A stretch of DNA of 64,000 nucleotides from Agaricus subrufescens (Eukaryota; Basidiomycota; Agaricomycetes; Agaricales; Agaricaceae): assembly GCA_029945375.1 (NCBI GenBank), contig CM057062.1:62001-126000 (forward strand), read 5' to 3'. Positions 48,041-60,800 of this stretch are shown in pieces. Each line of letters starts with the position of its first letter. Positions within the stretch are counted from its first letter, which is position 1. The notes beneath the pieces are model-generated. The model saw only the letters and a program-made list of their open reading frames with translations, was not told where the DNA came from and searched no databases. The translations under genes were made by a program, and so were the position numbers.

Positions 48041-48300
48041 GATTAGTTTGAGAAAGATTTATGGGGGAAAGTGAGGGGTGAAAGTGAAAGTGAAAGTGAG
48101 ATTGACGTCCACGGGCCCCCGTTGACATCAAGCTGTGACCTCCTCCTGTAACACACATGCAGCCGGGCATCTGGACCGATGCAGAAGCCTTCATCGTTGG
48201 ACAGCGGAACGCTTGTCTTTCCTGTTATCTGGGCCAGGTCGTCGGCATGAGGAGGGCTTCTTCGCACCGTTGTCTAACAAAGCCGAGCAGTCGTAAACGT
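48041..48300 (-). pseudogene. Unidentified relic, copy 1 of 3
   Basis: Minus strand reads HADDLAQITGKTSVPLSND and EGFCIG, a diverged form of the block at 48,830-49,060. Preceded by a short GTGAAA tandem repeat near 48,075. Family not recognised. Confidence 0.4.
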
Positions 48301-48829
48301 TGGGCATAGGTAGGCCACAGTGTGGAGGAAGTGCATTGTGGCCACTTTGCTGGCGATGGTGTAGGGCTTGGGGACTGTGATGGGTATGGGATGTGGGCTA
48401 CCATCTAGAAGCCGACATGCATGGTGATGAGGAAAATCCGGTCGAGGCCGCCCTCGGTGAGCTTCACGAATGTGTCAACGTCTTGAGACGTCCGCCCAAC
48501 AGACTGCGCCGCGAGTCGACAAAGTTCACCAACCTCAAAGTTTGCGCTCTGCAAGTAGAACTTCATGGTTGACACTGAGAACAAGATGTGCCGGAGAGTG
48601 TGACGACAAGAGAAACCTGGAGAAGAGCCTTGAACGCCCTAAAGAGTACAGCACAGAAGTATGTGCGCAGAGTATGGGAAAGGGGGATCAAAAGACTGGC
48701 CAAGTGCAAGGATAGAAAACAAACGCACCTTCCGCTCTCGACTCACAGCCAGCCCAACAAGAAAACCATCCTGACTTTGAGGCCGGCCTGCCGTAAGCGT
48801 GTGTCGAGCTGCGCACACTTGCGATTATG

Positions 48830-49240
48830 TCACGAGCCAATTTAGCACTCCTGAGAATTCTTGCCAAAAACAACCGCTCACACTGTGACCTCCTCCACCA
48901 AAGCAGAAGCCTTTGTCGTCATGCAGCGGAATGCCCGTCCTCTCTGCTATCTTGGCGAGGTCGTCTGCATGATAGAGGCTTCCATCAGCCGGAATCATGC
49001 GAGATTCCAACTCAACAGTCTGGCGCAAGACGTAAGCAATAACCGGCCGTCCACGCATCGCTGAGCTTCTCTGCTTCTAGGCGGCCTGTTATCGGCCACT
49101 CTCCCCAAATAGACGCAATCCCAACTGTCTTTTTCTGCCTTGTTGCCACATTGGAAGATATTCTACACAGTCGGCTTCCTCGAATTCTCGCAGTATCAGG
49201 ATCCTGATACGTCTGTGCAACTGTACCATTCAATTTCTTG
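48830..49240 (-). pseudogene. Unidentified relic, copy 2 of 3
   Basis: Minus strand: RQTVELESRMIPADGSLYHA then DDLAKIAERTGIPLHDDKGF and CFGGGGHS, the best preserved copy; upstream AEKLSDAWTAGY lies in another frame. The block looks like a fragment of a real protein, but I do not recognise the family and the frame is broken on both sides. Confidence 0.4.
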
Positions 49241-50499
49241 AACGAAGTAAAGATAGCACTGGTTTTTTGAAGGCCAGTTGAATCAACTACGCAAACTACA
49301 CCACTAAGGGTAACATTCCAATTTGAAATGTTTCAGCTCGGTCCTCAGCCTCAGCTTTCACCTAGGTCCATGTTTGTGACATTCTCTACTCCAGTTATAT
49401 GCGCGCTCGATCTCTAATCTTCCCGCCTGCAATTTGTGATTCCTCAATGTAATGTTGGGTTTGGGAACTTTCGACGCGATATATTATGCTAATTCGGATT
49501 ACTATCCAGTTCACCACCACGAATACCGCTTCGGCCATCGTCTCAAACTGCTTCTCAAAAGTCCACTGATTCGCCATCCAGCTCCGTTTTCGGGGAGAGT
49601 GAGATTATTTGATATTTAAAGATGGGTGAATGGACGTTGGAGGCGTTTAGACAGGAGAGCAAGTGCGTTGGTCGTAACGTGCTTGTTGCAGCGTCTATTG
49701 TTACACTCAATAATTCGTTTTCGTCTGGACAGGGTGTTAGACATCTTGTTAGTGGTGAACGGTCATCAACTCGCTCTCGAGACAAGATTCTCAAGTGCAA
49801 TTCGAATGCCAGATAATGGTGAGTTGATGTGTATGATCTTTTGTGTAGTGTAATTTGAATTGAATTATTTGGTGTTAAATGTGAGGAGTGAGGCACATGA
49901 ACGATTATTAATTGAGTGGAACTAACCGGAAAAGATCCTGAGTAGGAGAGCCAAAGTTTCCGGAGCTCACAGGCGGTGGTAACCCAGAATGGGTGGGGTA
50001 TGGCAGTAATAATAATGTGAGTAATATGATTGACTTAACAATGGTGTGCAAGGTAATCATGACCACATACCAGAATACCACAAGCTACGATCGATTGTCC
50101 TGCTATTGGTCGGTGACCTCAAACTCAGGTTTCTAGTAAGTTGGACAATCTCTCAAGATGATTTAGCTAAGAGCTATTTTTCTATAGGACACGACATTAA
50201 CGAACGAAAATCATCATTATTACTCAAAGCTTCCGGTGTGGTCTGACCAGAGTACAGCATCGACCCGTATATATCAGGAGAGTGTACATCTGGTGTACAT
50301 CTAGTTCCTTCTGTGTAGACCGAAATCGAAATGTCCTGTACTTTAAATTGTCACTAACTAATCAATGAACTTCTACTCTTCCTATTAGTCACAATCGCTC
50401 GTGTAAGGATAGACCGTTATCATAATCAGAGAAGGCGGTGGGCTACCTTCTTCAAATATGTTGAGAAGGATCTGAATGTGAAGAACTTTTGATCATCAA
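49241..50499. other. Spacer, partly duplicated
   Basis: 49,735-50,200 duplicates 44,375-44,830. The rest has no recognisable gene. Confidence 0.45.
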
Positions 50500-50778
50500 A
50501 TGATAATGCGCGTGAAGGCACTAGTGTGTTTGAGCTGCGCGCTGCGCAGTGGAAGGGCACATACACCCCTCCCACATGCCAGAGAAGCTGTAATTGATTA
50601 TTTCATCAGCGCTGCTGGTGATGATTGTTATTGGTCTTCCTATCTCCATCTTGAAGAAGCGACTATTGAACTTCGTGATGGCGATATTGGAGAGCAGGAG
50701 TGTACGGTTGTTATGATCTTGAAGGAAAATGGACCGAACTTAGAGGTCATTGTAGACACGTGTAGTGCGTGTTGGTAG
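50500..50778 (+). pseudogene. F-box C-terminal relic
   Basis: An open frame whose end, YWSSYLHLEEATIELRDGDI and LKENGPNLEV, parallels YWSTHTRLEEATIKCWPFGF and LKDGGLNLEV of the F-box protein. It lies just upstream of another F-box pseudogene, so it belongs to a separate, older copy. Confidence 0.5.
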
Positions 50779-51149
50779 TTGTGATTCATGGCAAGGGCCC
50801 GTTTATTTACCGGTTTCAATAAGCACATATTGTTTCATTTGTGTCTGGACTGGAGTTGTCAAGATGCCAATCATTAATACATATATCCTAAACACGTTCG
50901 TTCAATGTGGCTTGATCTCATATCGAAGTTTGATTGTTCGATGTTCTCGATGCATGTCATTGATGTGCCGGGGAGGACACACTGACAAGGGACATCCACC
51001 AATGTGGCTCTCGCAAGACAGCAACAGCAGGTCCACACGGCTGTTGTTTCTGAGAAATGAGCTAGAGGGAGGCCGTGTGAGTTTTCGTGTCCATGGTGAG
51101 AAAACGGCGAGATAGCTCCATTCCTGAGGCAGCCTGTTCACGTACGCAG

Positions 51150-52770
51150 AAGGTTCTGCAGTCAAATGTGGGCTGCTGGCAGGAAGCACCCAGCCAGAAG
51201 CAGCCGCTATCTGGGCTCTGCCACCGGAGATCCTCACCCTCGTCTTCTGCCGAGCCAAGCATCACCCCTCACCGGACCACTGGTTCTGTTTCCCGCAGGA
51301 GATGAACTCGCATGCCTCCACTAGTGCCTGGTTGCGTCTGCTCACACAGCCTGAACAACGCCCTGCTCTGGACCTACGTTGACCACGTTCCCATCCGCCA
51401 GAGTGTACAGCACTCTGACGCTGCCCTCCTCTGCCTTCGAAAATGCGCATACTCACACCGTCTCCCTCCACATAACGCACGATCGGCTACCCTCCTCTCG
51501 CTGTGCCGCCTTTCTCCGCCAGCAATGGGTAATGTTTGCCCCGAACCTCGCCCAGTCCCTCTTTCCCAACCCTCACCACCTCAAGACCAACCTCCACGGC
51601 GCCCATGTTTGCACATGCCCCCAACCTCTCCCGCGTCCTCTTTTCTGGCTACCAGCTCCCGCACGAGACCTTCTGGGAGCAGATCACCGTCCTCGAGCTC
51701 AGATCCCTCCCCATCAGTCAGTGTCTCGAGTCTCTTCTCCGCTGTCCCAACATCGTCGACTTCCGCTGCACCAGTCCTCGACCCTCGCACAAGCTCCTAG
51801 ACGCGGCTATCGATGGCCTTGCCTCCGTCACCTTCACCCACCTCACAAAGTCCGAGTGGAACAGCTCGATCACAGAGTGAGATGTCTTTCTCTACACCTA
51901 TATTTGCTTCGCTAATCTACACCACCTCACCCTCGGCAGCTCCCGTCCCCTCCCCAGGCCCCCCGATCCCTCCCTCCGCTACCGATGTTCCACCACCTGT
52001 CCAGAACTATAGAAAGGCTTCCTCCAACATATGAAATGTCTGTCCATCCTCGAGTGCACTGTTTTCCACTCATCTCAGGAATGGTTGGACATCTTAGACA
52101 TTTTCTCCTCTACCATCAACACCCCCCGATTCACCGCATTCATGGATGCCGAGGGAACCTTCCATCTTTCACGAGCCGTCCAAATCAACTATAATGGCTC
52201 CGTCGCTAATAATTACCTGCCAAATCTAAAATCTCTCACTGCCACTCTTGATCGCCATCCGGACAGGTCTAAGCATGTTCTCGACATTCTCTGTTCACGT
52301 TGCATACACCCTATTGTTCACGTGCCACCCACTCCTGGCTTGCTCTCTCTCAACGTCACCCTGGATTCCCCATCTGATTGGTCTTCGCTGTCAGATTCTG
52401 TACCTTCAATCGCCGTATATGACGCCGACTCGGATTCCTCCTCGAATCCATCGCTACCCATACCGCCCCCCACCGTCCACCACCACCGTCCCACGAAATC
52501 CCCTCCCCGGCCTCGTCGTCCACCCTCATAACTTCTCCACCACCACCCCCACTACCTCCACGCCCAAGAGCGGCAAACGACTACCTCATCAACACCTTTG
52601 TTGATTACGACTACTGGTCTACACATACCCGACTGGAAGAAGCAACAATCAAGTGCTGGCCTTTTGGCTTTGATTTCGGCGAGAGGGAGAGGGATATTGC
52701 TAGGTCTCTCAAGGACGGCGGATTGAATCTCGAGGTGTTTGGCCATGCGGATAGGGTCAGTTGGTTGTAA
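51150..52770 (+). pseudogene. F-box pseudogene upstream of the second Mem gene
   Basis: Colinear with the intact F-box gene from the F-box (ALPPEILTLVFCRAK) to the last residues (GGLNLEVFGHADRVSWL), but in at least three frames. Intact-looking stretches: MFAHAPNLSRVLFSGYQLPH, FTHLTKSEW, then a TGA replacing a residue before DVFLYTY, and MKCLSILECTVFHSSQEWLD to YDADSDSSSN. The 3' half is about 90 percent similar by eye. It precedes the intact Mem gene at 53,602 exactly as in the main module. Confidence 0.85.
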
Positions 52771-53601
52771 AAAAAAGCGTGCCCTCTTTTTTTTCGGTTG
52801 GTTTAGTGTACCTCATTTTCAATCGGACTCTTTTGTTCAATTTTGTCTTTTTACAATACGAAAATTTTCATGCTAGCGGGGAACTTTAACTCAATTGTTG
52901 GATAGAATGATGTCGGATTTTTTTTCAAGAGAAGCCCTGAACAGCCTCACGGGTTGTGTATGGTGACCGATGATATGGGCTACAGCAAACACGAGGAGTC
53001 TGGGCGGGGAAATGGGTTACACGCGGACCAACACGAGGGGTTACGGATGAGTGAGGGTTGTATATGGGCTAGAGGAAGCCCCCAATAATATCGTTGTTTA
53101 CAAGAAGGGCAGTGTTTGCTGTTATGTTCGCTTGAGTAACTAAGAAGCCCGATGTGATCGATTGACGAAAGACGCTACTGGGGTCATTCTAGAATGTTGG
53201 CAACGTACCGTATTCAAGCTACTCACATCACCGAACTGTTCCCTACCTAATAGACTTGACAGCTTATCTTGTGACATTCTGTCAACAACTAGTATATCGG
53301 CTTTAAACTTATGCCTACACAAGGCGATGTGATTTCATTTTGAATGACAGTTCATTGGTAGCATGTTCTTCGTGTGATTGATCAGTGAGAAATCATACCT
53401 AGAAGACAGCACAAGGCGATGATGATGTCCTGCGTTTGAGCTTCTATTACATGGGTTGACCGTGCAACACATTAAATAATCAATGGTATTTAATCCCCCC
53501 ATTGCATACCATTCCCCCCAACAACCTCTCTCACCCTTTCCTCACTGTCATTCCCGTGTCACTGCTTCGCAGACAACAGAAATCGCTCTTGTTGCTTCCA
53601 A
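52771..53601. repeat. Module spacer between F-box and Mem, second copy
   Basis: Homologous to 40,596-41,295, with an extra GC-rich insertion near 52,930-53,100. Confidence 0.6.
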
Positions 53602-55665
53602 ATGGAGAAGCCACCCCAACCTTACTTCGCATCTCTTGCAATACGAAAAATCCTGCTACGCATAGTTGTTGCGAGCGGTTTACCCGCAATTGCGATAAAT
53701 ATTTTTGCAGCACTCAATGGTGACATCGGGGCAGAATGGCCCTCAATCCAGGACAATCCGGATGCCGAGTTCCGTTTCTGGATTTGTATCATCGTTTTTT
53801 GTATTGTTGCTTCTGTCCTCGTAAGTTCGGTTTTGTTGCATCATATCCTAAGGTAAGTAGTAGGTGGTCGCTGTACTATATTTGCCCGTTAATTTTTTTA
53901 TTGTTTTCTTATTAGACTTTGGCCGAGAAAAATATGGACAGTCAGATCAGAATTTATATATTCTATCGTCGAACTCATTTGTGGTGAGTCCAACCATGGC
54001 AGACTAAGACATATGGCCAACTTGATTTTCTGTATTCCAGTCACAGGGTACCTAATTTTCGAATTCTTTGCGAGGCCCCTGATACTCGGCAACTCCATTG
54101 TTGGTATCATGGATGCAGTATTGCTTTGGCTATCCATCGTTGCCCTTTTCATTATCATGGTCTGGGATTTACACATATCAAAATACCAAACAATGAAGTC
54201 CACCTATAATTTCATGGAAAATTATGATGATGTAGTGTCAAGTTGGAGGAGATTAGGAATTGGGCGATGGTCGCTCTTGTTTGGAGAAAATGTTTTCAGG
54301 AGACGATTTGGGTTAGTACTCTTTTTTTCAATGAAGGTTATGGAAAGAAGAAAACCTGATTCGGAATTCCTTAATTTTTTTATAGAATGGATCGAGTTTT
54401 TGTTAGGGTGTTAAGAGCGGGAATATCTTTTCTCTGTGTTTTCGCAATGGTAGCACTCGCCATCCGGGTCTTGATTCTTCGGCCTATACAGCAAGAACCT
54501 GTTTTTAAAAGCATGCAAACTAATGATATTTTGACCGGGTATAATACTAGTATGACAATGAGACTGCATATAGTAAGTCTAGTAGTCCTTGTTTTCAAAC
54601 ATTTGCGCTTATTTATTGAGGATGTTACAGGTCAGAGGCAATGGGTGGGAGCCAATGCCGTTTTTAGGGATTCGCTATGTGAGCATTGAATGGCAGCCTG
54701 GATCACAACCTGGTGTGTCATAACTGCGTCTCAATACAATCAGAAATTAAGTATCTTTGACCTTAGCCAACTGTACTAGTGACAGTGACGGGTTCAACGG
54801 GATAACTTGCAGTGTACCATCCCCTTTCTCTGAATCTGCACCCGAATATCTTATTATCAAAATCAACTATACAAGTGCCCCTGTAGCGTCACCCCGAACT
54901 GGTGTATACTTAGATTTCTCTCCTCATCCAACGAACGTTTTATCTGATGCCACAAAGCCAATACCACTATACCCGGGTTTACATCTCTTTGGTATAACAT
55001 CTTACTCATTCAAAGACACTTTTGCTAGTACAAGTGATCTTGCACTAGGAATCCCTCGGGTTCGTAACTCAATTCATTCCAATTACTTCTTCCATTTACC
55101 TTACTAATTTACGAGCACGACAGTACAATCATGAATTGGTTGCAAAAATACAAGCTTTGTTACCAGACCCTGAATTTACAAGTTTATCACCGGATAATAC
55201 CACTGCGACGTTAAAATTGACGTATCAAGACAGTTCACTGTCTGCGCAACCCATATATGACGTCCAACGAGAGCAATCTACTGACTCTGTTCTCAGCGGA
55301 TTTGCTGTTCTTGGAGGTGCATGGACTTTTATAAGCGGCGTGTTTGCGATGGTATTTGGATGTAAATTGCTGTTGGTTCTTTTTGGTAAACATTTTTCGG
55401 CACGAACATACAGTTGCTGATTGAGACTTTGAATACAGGGATTAAACCATTATCAATATATGGTCTTATTCACGTGTTTCAAAGTCGGAGGTCCCTTGCA
55501 GATGGTGGATATACACTTTCTGCGGAGGAGCAAAGTCGTACTATCGCGGTGTTGCGAGCGCACCTTCTTGATGATGATGATGACGATGTGGAAGCTAATG
55601 GGGCCAACAAGGAATGTGATTCAGATGAGGAGCGGAGTCACCTCCATCGAGATCCTGCGGCGTAA
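53602..55665 (+). CDS. Mem multi-pass membrane protein, copy 2 (546 aa)
   Basis: Intact paralogue of the gene at 41,296. Exons 53602-53852, 53916-53983, 54041-54311, 54386-54572, 54631-54712, 54767-55059, 55124-55385, 55439-55665; 547 codons. It begins MEKPPQPYFASLAIRKILLR and differs from copy 1 mainly in the first loop (shorter), the luminal domain (for example ISAPVASPRTGVYLDF-like region) and a longer acidic tail with six Asp. Conserved: STYNFMENYDDVVSSWRRLG, SLLFGENVFRRRFG, MVALAIRVLILRPIQQEPVF, FAVLGGAWTFISGVFAMVFG, GIKPLSIYGLIHVFQSRRSL. Same predicted topology. Function unknown; the intact state in two copies suggests recent duplication or selection. Confidence 0.82.
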
Positions 55666-55898
55666 CCTCAGTTTTGTGTGTGATGCTTTCTTTCCGGACC
55701 GGTGCTACTCTTCCGGGACACATCTACCAGAAAGATATTTTGGCTGTCAACCGGCAAAGATTATATGTAGGGTTATGTCCACTGATAGTACACCTGGAAT
55801 TGTTTGTCCCAGATAATTATAAGATCAAACAGAATCATATTTATCTATTTGAATGCCTTAAGAGCCCGGGCTCAATTCGTCGTACTTTGTCTTTCACC

Positions 55899-56098
55899 AT
55901 GGCGTCAAGCCCACCTGCTTGCCTCTCCTCCTTTGACACCTTCACAGCTTCTCTCACGCGGGTCCTCTTCACCGGTTGGCGCTCCCACGCCAAAACCTCG
56001 GGATGTATATTGTCTGCCTCGCTCGTGACGCATCAGTTATCCCGTAATCCTTACACAAGCCCCTACATGAACGATGGTATCATGGTGGTGGATTTATG
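55899..56098 (+). repeat. MASSPP-type open frame, repeated at 56,617
   Basis: A 66-codon frame starting MASSPPACLSSFDTF, with LFTGWRSHAKTSGCI. The copy at 56,617-56,832 reads MASSPPTDLSSFNASM and LFTSWCSHAKNSGCI. Short, no family; may be eroded exons or plain duplicated DNA. Confidence 0.4.
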
Positions 56099-56195
56099 AG
56101 AAGAGCAGTGTTTGCTATTAAGATTGCATGAGTCGCTGGGAAACCAAATGTGATTGATGGAAGGAAGACAATACTGGGATGAGACTAGTGATAGC

Positions 56196-56600
56196 AACGT
56201 ACTATCGCGGTGCTGAGAGCACACCTCCTTGATGATGATGACGTGGAAGCTAAAGGAGCCAATAAGGAATATGATCTAGATGAGGAGCGGAGTCACCTCA
56301 ATCAAAGTACTGCGGCTTAGTCTCCGTTTCATGTGATGCTTTTCTTTCTGTACCATTGCCTGCTAAGATTAATCAATCGACTATTGCTACTCTTTTATGA
56401 GAAAAGTACCACAATGACCACGGAAAACTATGGGCGGGGTTGTATCCGCTGACAGTACACATCAAATTGTATATCCCAGATATTCGTAAAAGAACAAATA
56501 GTCAAAAAAGATCGCATCTATCTGTTTTCACGCCTTAAATTTTTAGGCTCAGTTCGTTAGTCACACAAGATTGCATCTATCTATTTTCATGCCTTAAGTA
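56196..56600 (+). repeat. Mem tail plus downstream DNA, duplicate of about 43,270-43,670
   Basis: Starts inside Mem exon 8 (LRAHLLDDDDVEAKGANKEY in a readable frame) and runs through the stop and about 260 nt of 3' flank, nearly identical to the region after Mem copy 1. Confidence 0.75.
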
Positions 56601-56616
56601 TTTGGGCTAAATAACC

Positions 56617-56832
56617 ATGGCGTCAAGCCCACCCACTGACCTCTCCTCCTTTAACGCCTCCATGGCAAAACTTGCCTGGGTCCTCTTCACCAGCTGGTGC
56701 TCCCATGCCAAAAATTCAGGGTGCATCATACTTTCTGCCTCACTCATGACGCATCAGTCAGCTCATAATCCTCACACGAACACCCAGATGAACAATTGTA
56801 TCCTTTTGGTGGTTAACGAGAATTGCTGTTAA
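56617..56832 (+). repeat. Second MASSPP-type open frame
   Basis: 71 codons; see the entry at 55,899. Both are placed after Mem-derived DNA. Confidence 0.4.
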
Positions 56833-57565
56833 GGTCGCATAGGGCCGGCGAGGAGCCAGACATAATATTCACTAATAAGAAATAACAAGCTCAGTGACCA
56901 CGTACACGCGCCTTAGAACTATTACCTACATCAGCACTTCGAACTGGTGTATATCTGAATTTTTTCCCTCATCCGTCAGGGGCTCTCTCCCTTGACACGA
57001 GAGCAATACAGCTATACCCAGGTTCTCATCTCTTTGGTACGACGTTTTACTCGTTCAGAGACACGTTTACTAGTATGAACGATCTCGCACTCGGAATACC
57101 TCGGGTGTGTAACTTATCCTTTTCTTCCGCTTGTTTTGCTAATTTAACAGTAAGACAGTACAATCGAGCGTTGATTTCAAACATTCAAGCACTGATACCC
57201 GACCCTGAATACACAAGTTCGCCCTCTGCAAGTACAACTGCAACACTGAGGTTGACTTATCAAGGCGGGGCACTTTCCGTACAAGATGTATATGACCTTC
57301 AGCGAGAGCAATCTGGCAGCACGGTGTTGGGCGGATTTACCGTTCTTGGAGGTGCATGGACTTTTGTGAGCGGTGTATTTGCGACAATATTTGGATGTAA
57401 CTTATTGCTAGTTCTTTTTGGTAAGTGGCATCTTTCAAGTACGTTTTACGGTCACTGATCGCCTCTAAATAGGGATTAGACCACTATCAATATACGGTCT
57501 GATTCACCTGTTTCAACAACGGAGGTCCCTTGCAGATGCAGGATATGCGCTTTCTGCAGAAGAGC

Positions 57566-57570
57566 AAAGT
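57566..57570. repeat. Copia target-site duplication (AAAGT), left
   Basis: AAAGT here and at 62,578-62,582 flank the element; 5 bp is the normal LTR-element length. Confidence 0.92.
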
Positions 57571-57885
57571 TGTCGAGACATTACGCAGATAGGATATTGA
57601 TCGGTCCAAAACGGAATATCAATCGAGCTGAGAGCGCGAGTTAATGAAACTATATTTGGAAAATAGATAATTTACCTGAGAGCGCGAGTTAATGAAACTG
57701 GGCTCTCAGTACATTTTACTAGACTTATATACTACGAGTAAAACAGTATTATAAACATTATATCATAGAGAAACATGTCGAAAACATTATATCATTATTA
57801 CAAAGGATGACGGCACAATGAATCAGAAACAAAAAAAGGAGAAAAATTAAACCTTAGTGAGATATTTCAGCGTCATATTTCGACA
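57571..57885 (-). repeat. 3' LTR of the Copia element
   Basis: 315 bp, TGTCGAGACA to TTTCGACA. Contains a 24-bp direct repeat beginning CTGAGAGCGCGAG at 57,628 and 57,676. Confidence 0.95.
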
Positions 57886-60800
57886 CTCCCACTCGCAGTA
57901 ATATCTCGGACTACACCGAGTTGATCCCGAAAATTTTCAAAGACTTCCCGAGGAAGAGCTTTAGTGAAAATGTCGGCGAGCATTTGTTTCGTCGTTACAA
58001 AATTAAGCTTGATGGTCTTTTTGGCCACATGATCACGTATAAAGTGATAACGAATGTCGATGTGCTTGGCGCGTGTGTGTGAAATCGGATTTCCAGCTAG
58101 AGCAATACACCCGAGATTATCCGCATTGATAATAGTCGAAGTGGGTTGTGGAAAATCCAATTCATCAAGGAGTGAGCGAAGCCAAATAGCCTCTTTGGTA
58201 GCATTCGAAGATGCTATGTACTCTGCTTCGAGTGTTGACGTGGCAATATTCGTCTGCTTCTTTGATGACCAGGAAACCGAACTGTTGTCAATGGAAAACA
58301 CATAACCACTAACTGACCGTCTGGTGTCTGAATCCTGTGCCCAACTAGCATCACTCCATCCTACAAGGTTTACCGCTCCCGCACTTCGTTTGCCAAGCTC
58401 TAATCGAAAATTTGAAGTCCCTTTAAGATATCGAAGAATTCTCTTGCAAGCGCTCAGGTGTGAAATGCCTGGATTCTTCGAAAATTGTGAAACGAGTCCG
58501 ACCGCGAATTGTATGTCTGGACGAGTTTGTGTAGCGAAAATTAATGAACCGACCAAGGATAAGTAATGAATGCCACGAGAATACTCCTTGTATTCATCGA
58601 GCTCTGTTGACGTCGTGGGAGATCCAGCTATAGATAGATTATGATTGACAGCGAGTGGTGTGGAAACTGGATGTGCATCCTTCATTCCAAAACGGTCGAG
58701 CATTGATTCAATGTAGGAAGTTTGACTGAGATAAATGAGACCGCTGGTTCGGTTACGAACAACACGAAGCCCAAGAATATACTTTAATTCTCCAAGGTCT
58801 GTGATTTCAAAATTGCTTGCCAAATTGTGTTTGAATGTGACGATCCTGTCGAAACCCGGTCCGGTGACAGCCATGTCATCAACGTAAACGAGAACAATAA
58901 GGACAATGTCCCCTTTCTCGCGCAAGATATAAAGGCAATCGTCTGACCTTGTGCGCTCAAAACCTAATTTCATCAAAACTTCGTCTAACCGTTCTTTCCA
59001 TTTCCTACCCGCTTGCTTCAAACCGTACAGTGCCTTCTTTAACCGCCAAAATGTTCCGCTACTTTTGACACCTTTAGGAACCTTCATGTATATTTCTTCA
59101 TCCAAATTCCCTTCGAGATATGCTCCAACAACGTCAATCTGTTGAATATCCCAATTGTGGATTGCCGCGAGAGTGAGAAAAATTCGGAGTGAAGTAAATT
59201 TGGCAACCGATGAAAATGTTTCCGTAAAGTCGATTCCAGGAATTTGTGAGAACCCTTGTGCGACAATTCGGGCCTTGAACTTGGCATGATTTCCAAACTC
59301 GTCCAACTTCTCCTTTAATACAACTTTACCTCCCACTGCTTTCTTTCCCTCCGGTATGCCATTAACATCCTCAATTACTCCCCTGTTGACGAGTTGCTTA
59401 TATTCAGTATTGATTGCCCTTTGCCAATCCCTAGCGTTTGAGGAGTTTAATGCTTCATCGAGAGACGGTCCACTTGCAATAAATGCCATGTGAGTACTTT
59501 CACCATACCGTTCCGTTCGCTTTCTCAAACGAGTAGAAGCATCACGTTTGGGTAAATCAACCCATTTCTTCGATTTTCGAGGTGCAGGTGGAACGTTGAA
59601 AACAGGACCAACATCGGAAATAGAATTTTCCTCTCTAGCTGTGACAAAGTCAACTTCAGACGATGCCGAAGAGGGAACGTGAGGGGATGTGTCTTCTCTA
59701 TTAGATGTTTTGGGAGGTGTTACTGGCAGGGTTTCAATAGGAGGAAGGGATGCGGTTCGAGTTTTTGTTAAAGGTAAGCGATAATTTTCATCGTCATATT
59801 CCATTGCTGAATCAATCATTTCGTTAACTTCCTCTTCGTTAGATTGAGTGAGGCCCAAATCGAATGTAGCCAGCTCGCTAGGCATGTCGTCCTCGCTGAA
59901 GTCAACATCAACAGAAGTGATTAACTTTCCTGATTCCAGATCTTCGAGACGATATCCCTTTGTTTCATCTGTCCACCATCCAAGCATACGAACTCGAACA
60001 GCCCTAGATTCCAATTTCCCTTCACGAACTTCCTTCGGAACTGTGGCCCAACCCAGAGATCCAAAAATTCGAAGATGCGATATATCAGGTTTTCGTCCAG
60101 TCCATGCTTCGTAGGGAACTTTCCCTTTGAGGGCGGAGGTCGGAGTGACGGAACGAATGTGAACAGCATACATAAATGCTTCACCCCAATAACGTTTGTC
60201 GATTTTGGATGAATGAATCATGCTTCTAACCATTTCGAATATGATGGCTATGGCACGTTCGGCAATTCCGTTCTGTTGGGGTTTAAAAGGTACAGTAGTT
60301 TCGTGAAGTATACCATTTATGCGGCAAAATTCATTCATTTGCTTGTTCACGAATTCCCGTCCGTTGTCAGATCGCAATTTCTTGACTTTAAGGCCCGATT
60401 GCCGTTCGAGAATAGCAACAAGATCGCGAACAGTTGATCCAACTTCGTCTTTTCCTTTCAACAATCTCCCCATTGGATAACGACAACTCGCCTCAACAAC
60501 TACGAGAGCATACCTATACCCATCCCATGTCGGTGGATCAAAAGGACCAGTCAAATCCATGACAACCATTTCCATTTTTGAAAATTCTGTGGTACTGGAT
60601 TTTGGAAGGGTGAAATGTGGAGCACGAGATTGAACACATCCACCACAGAGACGATCATAGTCTCGTGGTACCTGTACGTCAAGTCCTTTAACCAATTTGC
60701 GACTGACCATTTCGCTAATACGATCAGGATGAATATGACCTAATCTCCGGTGCCATAAACGCATTGACTTTGCACTGGCGACGTAAGCAATATGTTGCTT

